Part shown: in pieces, positions 56,086-64,000 of the stretch
Layout of the letters: each line of letters opens with the position of its first letter
How positions within the stretch are numbered: position 1 is the stretch's first letter
NCBI GenBank assembly: GCA_015680685.1
Contig: MNCI01036181.1
Coordinates: 379,951-443,950 of the forward strand
Reading direction: 5' to 3'
Length of the DNA: 64,000 bases
Source: Gnetum montanum
Lineage: Eukaryota > Streptophyta > Gnetopsida > Gnetales > Gnetaceae
The notes under the pieces: model-generated
Seen by the model: only the letters and a program-made list of their open reading frames with translations
What the model was told of the DNA's origin: nothing
The model's database searches: none
Made by a program: the position numbers and the translations under genes

Positions 56086-57425
56086 GAACAAACACTTAAA
56101 AAAGCAATATGGTATAATGGCATCCTCACATATCTTCTCACTCAAGAGATGCCATAAGACTTGGATTTTTGGAAGAAGTAATAATTTCTTCATCAAGCTA
56201 AATACTTTATGAAAATTAACAGACATCTCTATAAGGTGTGTGCTGATGGCTTGATTCATTGGTATGTCCCTGATGAAGATCAACTACAAATTCTCCAAAA
56301 TGCTCATGAAAGGCCTTGTGGAGGTCACTATGTAGGGAAAAACATGGTCATAAAAATCCTAATTGTAGGATACTACTGGTCTACAATCTTTAGGGATGCC
56401 CACTAGTTCATCAAGTCTTGTAAATGTTGTTAATGTGACAAGGGGATGACTATTCAAATGGAAGGTCCTCAACAATGGATTCAACCACTAAAACCTTTGA
56501 ACATGTGAAGCATTGGCTTCATGGATTCCATCACATCCATGTCTAATAGGAAGACATATATTATAGTAACAGTTGACTACTGCACAAAATGGGTAGAAGA
56601 AATAGTTGTTACTGATTGTACATCATCCACTACTATCAAATTTATAAAACAAAGTATCATGAATAAGTTTGGGATGTCACATTCACTAATTTATAATAAT
56701 GGAACTTATTTCATAGGTGCCACATTTAGAAAATTAATGAAACACTTGGGGGTAGAACATAAATTAACATCTTACCACCCCCAAGCCAATGGTCAAGCAG
56801 AGGTAACCAACTAAAAGATTAAAAAAATACTAACATGAACCATTGGCAAATATAGGAAGGACTAGAGTATAAAAATTAATGATTCTCTATGGGCTTATCA
56901 TTCAGCTTGGAAACTTCCTATTTGATATTCTTCCTATAAGTTAGTATATGAGAAACTTCCAATGCTTCCAATTTGATCCAAGCTTCATACACTCTCAACG
57001 ACCTCTGAGCTAAACCTTGATGTAAGTTTAGCACAAAAGGAAATATTGATCAATCTAAATGTGCTAGATGAAAATCACTTAGTAACCCTATCCTTGAATG
57101 AGGTGAACAAGGCATTTAGTAAGTAGCATCATTACCTTAGAATCAGGAAAGTAAAACTTCAACTAGAAGATAATGTTCTTTATTGGAACCCCACACATGT
57201 ACCTAGAAAGAAAAAATTCCAAATATTGTGAAAGGGACCTTATATAATTGATCAAACCTTTCCCTCTAGGGCCATGTTAATCTACAAACCTGACAGCCCA
57301 AATAAAAAGTAGTTGGTCAACATCCAACAAGTGAAGCCTTTCCTAAAACCAAAACAAGCCAATGTAACTACCACCTTAATGAATGGACATCCTGTTCTAT
57401 TTTTTGGATGTCCTCCTTACAACTT
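56086..57425 (+). pseudogene. Element E integrase
   Basis: The zinc domain (HERPCGGHYVGKNMV at about 56308, then C..C near 56420) leads to FMDSITSMSNRKTYIIVTVDYCTKWVE (quoted part VTVDYCTKWVE, about 56570), IYNNGTYF (about 56691, Asp changed to Asn) and SYHPQANGQAEVTN (about 56773) with the catalytic Glu. The C-terminal region runs through KYRKD and WAYHSA to a GPYIIDQTFPS block (about 57237) and ends after 57400. No chromodomain is seen. An open 97-codon run covers the core. Confidence 0.88.
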
Positions 57426-57429
57426 AATC

Positions 57430-59530
57430 ATGGGAGAGATTTCCATCCATGCTAACCATTATCATGGCTTCTCAATTTTTCTACCTTTTTGTTTTTCACA
57501 TTTTTTATTTTACAAATATTTGGTTTTCAAATTTTTCTAATTTTACACCATATTTAGTACCTTTAAATTTTCTTGATTATTTTACAATTTCTTATATATT
57601 TTACTTTATTTTGTTTCTTTTGTTTAAGTGTGATATTTTCTCATTTTTTCTAATAAATTCACTTTATTGTCACATGACATAGTGTCGTTGTTGTTGTTTA
57701 CTAATGATGATTTGTGTGATTGTCGATGTCTGGTTTCTATTTTTGAATTTTTATGTTTGATGAATTTGACATGGTTTATTTTTCATATAACAAGAAATGA
57801 GTCCACATAATCTACCCATCCAATGAACTCTATGGTTTACCTTATTCTAGGAATTTCAGATCCCTTCTCATTAAAGAAACTTTTAACCAATCAGTGACCT
57901 TGGTAGTTCTAGAATTAGGAAGGATTCAAAGGTTTGTAAAGGGTGTGACTTCAAGGGGACTCAATACTCTTTTTCCTATTCTTCTTACTTGAGTGCTTGA
58001 GTGTTTTTTACAAACTTCTTACTGGTCCACACCAACCACTAAAGGAATTCAAAATAATATCGTTGCATTGTGTGGTTCCCATTAAAAAAATAAAAACAAT
58101 GGGAATTCAAAGCACACCTCTTCAACATGAATAATTCCTTGCATAGTGTGGTTACCATGGAAATTTAAAGCACACCCCTTAGACAAATAAAAGGGCTATA
58201 AACATTGGTTATGGGACTCGAATAGCATTCACCTGCACTTGAAGGTCCCCTCTAACTAAGGTCCTCTCTCTTAATTCCTACTTCTCCTTTCTGTTCTTTG
58301 TGAAATGTTGGTTTCTTTATGGAAGCACTCTTGTATCTTGAGTGGGTTGATTAGTCTTAGAGTGGTGATGTGAAGTCACTAAAAGAAAATGGTTTTTTTC
58401 TAGACTAAGGATGGAACTTCTCATGTCATTTTAACCAAAAATTCCACAAGGGACTTCTTATGACTTCAATTTGGAACTCCATTCCATCTTCTGTATTATC
58501 CATCTATGCTCCCATAACTCACCTCACTGTTGAGTTCTATGTTATGCTCTATGTCTTAGTCTAATGTGTTGGGATTCTTGAGTGAATTCTTTTAGGTTGG
58601 TCTTTAACTTGTCATGATCATTAAATCAACTATGGGGCCCATGGACTCCTTAATTGAGGTTATGCAAGGGAAAAAAGGGCATGAGCTTGCTATGAGGAGG
58701 ACCCACTTACATAACTCTTGGCTTGGTTAGTTAAGGTTCCTTACCTTTGATATCATTACAATCATATCTTTCTCATTTTCCATTGTGTAAACTACTTAGT
58801 ACTCCTTTATCTCTCATTACATGCATTCATTCAATCAATTTTTCTCCATTTTTTAGATTTATGAACTTCAATGCTTTCTTCACATGATTTCATACTATTC
58901 TTGGTCTTCCAAGCTTTCATTTGATCCCAATTTCATTAAAAAATTCCTTTTATTTTCAATGTTTGATCAAATTCAATTGAAGTCAATAGTGATAAATAGC
59001 TGCATGAATGAGGCCATATTGACGCATCCAACTGCATCAACGAGGCCTCATCAATGTAGTGCAAAATACTATATATACTACTACACAGTTAGGAATTGTT
59101 TGCAATTTTCTCATAACATATAGGTATTTTTGCAACTTTTCAGAGCCCAAAACCTTCCAGAGCCCATAACTTTCAAACCTTGTCAAAATCAATCCATTTT
59201 TTGATCCTACACTTACTAGAGGTAAGATCTTTATCATGGGTGCTGCAACCCTTAAGGTTTTCAATGAAAATTTAAAAAACATTTCTAACTCCCCCATGTG
59301 TTAGTAACCTTAACAACATAAAAATATTAACTGTTTCAACAGTTAACCCTTCCAACAATCTCTGGGATGATTTATTAATGATAATACACAAATAAAAATA
59401 ACAATTAGGTTAATTAAATTAGTCATAATCACAACTTAGCCAAGTGTAACTTTCCTTAGGTGATAAGGTATCCCATTTATCTTAAAGCTACACAATGATT
59501 GCTAATCCATGATATTATTGTAATTACATA
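57430..59530. other. Element E post-integrase region, no gene recognised
   Basis: AT-rich, with a very T-rich stretch at 57470-57660. Around 59020-59060 it contains ATCAACGAGGCCTCATCAATGTAG, quoted as AACGAGGCCTCATCAATG, which matches the start of E's LTRs. A TATATATA-like box follows at about 59072. Confidence 0.5.
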
Positions 59531-59531
59531 T

Positions 59532-62016
59532 GGCACCAAAGCAAAAACCTAGAGCTAGAAGGAGCTAGTAAGAACAAGGCTAAGAATCCTCACAACCATG
59601 GGAGAAGCAACCTAGAGCTAGAAGGGGCTTGTAAGAAGAAGGCTAAGAACTACCAGAGGTGACCCATGCAATGGGACCTCTTCAAGAGGAACTTGAAGGG
59701 GAATCTACTTGATAGATTCTAGAGGAAGAAGTTCCTATAGAATAATTCCTATGAGGAGAAGCACCAAGACCTGTGCCAAGGCTTGAAGTCACTTTGACTC
59801 AAGCTTGCCTAGACATCATCAAGTCCCAAGAAATCCAACAATGGCCAAGCAAGGTGACTACTTTCTTTGCCTAAGCATGCACTTCTCTATGTAGCAAATT
59901 TCATGTTAATCTTCCACAGTTGATCTAATTGGAGATCAAGAGGTGCTTCAAGGAGAATGAATGTGAAAGGAAGATCATTTTGTTTTCATGCCTCATCAAA
60001 AAAACTTTGCAACAGGATAGGCATTTTTTGCTATTCTAATGATATTCTTAGGCATTCTCCCTTTGCCTCATGGGTAGAAATCATGAAAGATAAGTTGCCA
60101 AAAACCACTCAAGAAGAGGAGCTATCGTCGCCACCACCCACTTAAGAGAAAACATTGGAGGCCCATGTAGTCCTTGAGTGTCTGTGTCAAATTTGAGAAT
60201 AGATCTTGAGTGAATAAGAGCAACAACTAGGAATGAGTGGGATGGATCCATATATGTATCTACTAGCGATGAGTCACCTTAATGAGGTGGCCTAAACAGT
60301 TAACTTGATGGAGAGGGGTGATTCCATTTTCTCTACCCAAAGAATGCACCTACCTTCAAGTTCAGATCCCAACACTTGAGAGGTGATGGTGTTACTAACA
60401 ACATACCATCTATTCCTAGAAATCTCTTAGAATGCCACCACTTTCTCAATGAGGTTATAAGAAGATGAAGAGGTAACTATCTTGATGATGCAACATCAAG
60501 GGTAAGAGACAGTGGCAAAAATGGTTGCTGACTATGTAGTAGAAGAATTGAATGCATGTGCAGCATTTGTACTAGACGTATCTACACTTAAATACATGCA
60601 TACATCCATAAGCACGATTAGTGGGAAATTGAATGAAGCCTAGAATAAACAATTATTGGAACAATAGGTAGGAACTGAGCAACTGACTCCAGACATCTTT
60701 GATCTTCCAGAGAACATCATTGCAACCTAGTCAAAATTGCTAAATGCAAGGGGCAAATGCATCATTTTTGAGGAACACTAGAAACAACGTAAGAGTAAAA
60801 TCAACGCTTAGCTACGGAGGTTGCTAAACTTTGTGCCTAACTTGCAAAAAAATAAATTCTTAGCCCAATAGTAATAAGAGATGAAGTTATCAAATAGCTT
60901 TAAGAATAATTTTAGAAGGCTAAGGAGGAAGTAGTAATGGCCATCTTCAAATAGTTCGTAGTAGAAGCTAAAACCTATTCCATCAAAAAGAACTTGAATT
61001 AGATGCACTAGGAGAAGGAAGCATTGACCATGCAAAATCATCATCTACAAAATGTTAATGCTTAGAGAGATTAAATGCAAGAATTCATTCATCAATAGTA
61101 GGAGCAACTTGCCAGAGTCAACACTAAATTAAGAAAATTGGTCATGGAGAACCACAATCTGTCCATGTAGGAGCTACACACCTTGCACTAAAAGTCTAGC
61201 ATCAAGATCATTGCCTAGAAGAATGAAGCCATCAAATTTAAGAAAGTAAAGAATCACTCCAGGGACCAATTTGGCTTGTATAAATAAGTGAATGAAAAAC
61301 AAATTTAGATGGCAAAGGTAAAAATAAATGAAATCCTCTAGTAACTCCAACAAGGAAGAGAGATGTGGTAGCCCATCCTTAATGGGATTGATGCCTACAA
61401 CAAAGTGGAGATCCACTTGAAGGAGTTGCAAATCAAGGAGATGATAAAGTACATGAAGTTTGTCAATCCCTATTATGTAAATCTAGTAATGTTGATAGCT
61501 AGATGATTGTGGTTATAATTGGGGAAACAAGTGGCTAGCTTGTATTTGCTATACGAGACCAAGTTCAAACACCACAAGGACACTAAGCAAAAGCTTGAGA
61601 CTATTAATGTTGAACTTGAAGTTCTTAAAGGATGATTTAGAGATCAATGATCTATCACTAAGAACCTAGCCAAATGGATGAATGACTACTAGGAGATAAA
61701 GGACATATTCAGGGCATTCAACATTGAATGTAAATAATTCATTACCTAGTTTGTCAATGCCAAAGAGTTATTTCTAGCAATCCTGTGTCTTTTGGATGTG
61801 CCTATTCCAACCCACATTGGGGAAGTTATGTGGATGGTGCATGATCCTAGGAGTAAGGAGAAGAAAATGAAAGCACTACTGAATACTTTTTTCCTTCCAC
61901 CTAAAGTTGTAGTAGCAACAAGACAACTATAGCCACCTCAACCACCACCAATGCATGAAGCCAGTAAAGGTCCCACAAAGCCTCAAGAACCACCACCACC
62001 ACTTGGAACCATTTGA
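59532..62016 (+). pseudogene. Long extra reading frame of element E (env position), coiled-coil-like
   Basis: One frame can be followed from ATG at 59532 (MAPKQKPRARRS) to TGA at 62014-62016 (PPPPLGTI), about 828 codons including stops. An internal 60-base duplication lies near 59550-59640. From about 60780 to 61640 the text is rich in Gln, Lys, Glu, Leu and Asn (EALTMQNHHLQ, EQLARVNTKLRKLVMENHN), with heptad-like spacing typical of a coiled coil. The end is Pro-rich. Most internal stops are TAG or TAA where Gln fits. Athila elements carry an env-like ORF here, but I see no membrane segment, so the function is unknown. Confidence 0.55.
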
Positions 62017-62263
62017 TCTTCTCCAACAAGCTTCACATCATCAAGGAACGTGTTGTCCAATTTTTGAAGAGTTGTGTCATGGTGTTTAATTTTGTGTCCT
62101 GAACACCACCATTTTTGTAATGTGTTGATCTGTACACCTGGGCACTCCATTTTTTGTCTAGTTAACTAGTTTGTTTTGTTGAAGAAAATTCAATTAGTAA
62201 TCCCACACCTTCCTAATTTTATAAAAAAAATCAAGGATAAGTTTTCATTTAGTCATGGGGATA

Positions 62264-63150
62264 TGATGAGTCATTGTTGGTTAGCTGCATCGATGAGGCC
62301 TCATCAACAAAGTCAACCACATTGATGAGGCCTCATCAACAAGGCCCCATTGATGTAGTGTTTATCTATCACCTATAAATATGTGGCTACCAATTGAATT
62401 TATGGTAATATAGATTTTAGTACCAATGAATAACTTGCATTTTTTCTATTCAAAAGTTTGAATTTTTTCCCTCAGGTGCCTACAATAGAAGTTATTGAGT
62501 GTATGGATCTTTATTTGAGCATTGTTGTACCTAAGCATGACAATGTGTATAGCAATAAAGACAAGCTTTCTAATAAACCTTACAAAACTTTGAATAGATT
62601 AGCTATTTTATTTATGCATTTACTATTTTTAATTATTTATTAAATTTTTTCAATTAGTTATTAAATATTTCCCAGTTGTTATGTAATGAGACAATTAACC
62701 AAGATAGATTACACACTTAAGTACAACCACTTCGAGTGCAACACATATTTGCTTGGTAATCCCAATAGCATAGCACTTGGTTGCCCAAAAATGGATACAT
62801 GGGTTCAAGATGTGTACGGAAAGTGGGAATAGATACTTATGCTAGGATTAGTAAAATGATTAGTCAATTAGTTAATTTAGATTAGTTAATCAAATACATT
62901 TTTATCTAAAATTCAATCATGCAACTATAAAACATAAAAATGATAAAAATTGAATGCCTCAATTACACTTAACCTTACCAAAGAATGTCACAAGTGTAAT
63001 TGGAAAGACAATGATTGACCTTAAGGTTAGATTCACTTCTTAAAATGGCTAGTGCACTAGAAATGATAAATTCCATGGAAATCAACCAGATCACACGTGA
63101 AGGCTTTGCGATTCATATGGTTGGGCATAGGGGTACCTCATTGCTCATCA
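62264..63150 (+). repeat. 3' LTR of element E
   Basis: It starts TGATGAGTCATTG after the tract AGTCATGGGGATA and ends CTCATCA before CTTAG. It holds two GATGAGGCCTCATC-type palindromes (62293-62340). Confidence 0.9.
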
Positions 63151-63433
63151 CTTAGGCTAGATTAGGCTTTATTTTCTTGTTCTTAAATTAATAGTAATTT
63201 CTTATTTTAATAATATTTTAATTATAAGCATTACAAGATCATGATTATATATCTTAGCTATACCTAATCATATGCATTAAGAATCACACAAGTATAAATG
63301 GGAAGAAAATGACCTATATTTACATTAAATGATCTAGGTACCACACTAGTTTAGTCCACAGATTACAATTATGTTACTTGCACATGCTTGTAATTTCTAT
63401 AATTAGATATTGAGACTGCATCTTCACTCATCA
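63151..63433 (+). repeat. 5' LTR of element F, right part
   Basis: GAATCACACAAGTATAAATG and following text match GAATGTCACAAGTGTAATTG in E's LTR. The segment ends TCTTCACTCATCA. It begins with the CTTAG duplication created by E. Confidence 0.65.
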
Positions 63434-63567
63434 TAAGTTTCAATGTTGAAGAATTAGTGCTAGAGATCTACATTAGTATATATCATTTATGATCATTATT
63501 AAAGGCTCCAAGATTTATCTTGTGAAAAATATTATATTTGTATTAAGTTACATATTCTAATCTCAAA

Positions 63568-64000
63568 ATGTCTTCTTTTCGCAAATTTAATTTCCCACCT
63601 GGTACCTTCATCAAAGAAAATGACCGAAGGGTATGAAATAATGCTAATATACCTTATCAAGTTAAAGACATATATTAGCATCTGAATCCTTATTATCTAG
63701 AATCCACCTTCATCCTTCACTAGGATTAAAATATGATATGGAAAAACTTAGAATACAACATTTTATTGCTAACTAACTATTTAACTCTATCAATACTCAT
63801 GGTACCATTGATGAAGTTGAACTAGATGTAATTTCCACTAACTACTAGGTGGCTAATGAAATATCTAGATCCTATCAACCCACTAATGCTCAAGTTCAAA
63901 AGTGTTATTTCATGGAGACATGCCATGAAGTAGAAAGATAAAATAAGCTACCATTTCTTTAACATCATAATTAGAAAATAAGGATATAGATTATCACTTA
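63568..64000 (+). pseudogene. Element F gag N-terminus (runs off the window)
   Basis: The ATG at 63568 gives MSSFRKFNFPPGTF, about 135 bases after the LTR end, as in E (ATG 156 bases after). Then IPYQVKDIY.HLNPYYLES and FILH.D.NMIW (dots are stops) align with E's CKVLYTHLDDFVPNFPFILHQ region, quoted in part. Stops are present within 30 codons. The rest of F lies to the right of the window. Confidence 0.65.

Larger units (their letters stand above)
50242..63150 (+). mobile_element. Element E: Athila-like Ty3/gypsy retrotransposon
   Basis: LTRs (50242-51141, 62264-63150) begin TGATGAG and end CTCATCA, perfect inverted ends. They are flanked by CTTAG at 50237-50241 and 63151-63155. Order: primer site, gag, protease, RT, a single RNase H, integrase, a 4.8-kb 3' region with a long extra reading frame, purine tract, 3' LTR. 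The RT active site reads VFMDDF, as in Athila, and the primer site resembles tRNA-Asp. There is no second RNase H and no chromodomain. All frames are interrupted. It lies inside the LTR of a relative, F. Confidence 0.88.

Overview
The window is nuclear DNA from a plant with a large, repeat-rich genome. It is AT-rich and depleted in CpG, and almost every base that can be assigned belongs to a decayed LTR retrotransposon. I see no intact host gene, no rRNA or tRNA gene and no CRISPR array. Tat/Ogre-type and Athila-type Ty3/gypsy elements suggest a seed plant. The sequence does not let me choose between a gymnosperm and a large-genome angiosperm.

Layout. (1) 1-2203: end of a Tat pol (RT C-terminus, RNase H, second 'archaeal' RNase H, integrase), joined abnormally to (2) 2204-7751, a second Tat copy: protease, tandem repeats, and an antisense intron-containing gene that resumes at 46328-46915. 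(3) 7752-46327: a complete LTR element, here 'C', with 606/607-bp LTRs, TGTSACATC...GATGTCAYA-type ends, an initiator-Met primer site and a perfect ATTTT target duplication. It is inserted in an intron of the antisense gene. C has no gag or pol. It carries an intronless copy of a host CCR4/Angel-type deadenylase domain. (4) 10596-44208: Tat element 'A' (about 2.07-kb LTRs, near-perfect ATCCT/ATCCC duplication), inserted within the deadenylase copy. (5) 21198-32773: Tat element 'B' (about 1.79-kb LTRs, GAGGA duplication), inserted in A's antisense gene. The nesting is therefore four levels deep: Tat-2 > C > A > B. (6) 46916-49723: AT-rich DNA with nothing recognised. (7) 50242-63150: Athila-like element 'E' (887/900-bp LTRs, perfect CTTAG duplication), sitting in the 5' LTR of a related element 'F', whose gag starts at 63568 and runs off the window.

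Tat architecture. The order in A is gag - protease - spacer with tandem repeats and an antisense gene - RT - RNase H - second RNase H - integrase - tandem-repeat 3' UTR - LTR. The spacer is bounded by a possible sense-strand splice donor and acceptor, as in Ogre elements. The antisense gene has introns that line up between two independent insertions. Its second exon (34551-34998 and 6943-7385) matches the FCP1/NLI-interacting-factor (HAD) phosphatase fold, with the catalytic aspartate position changed. This cargo gene and the captured deadenylase in C are the two most interesting items here. All retroelement reading frames are broken by stops and frameshifts, so nothing in the window looks able to move autonomously.
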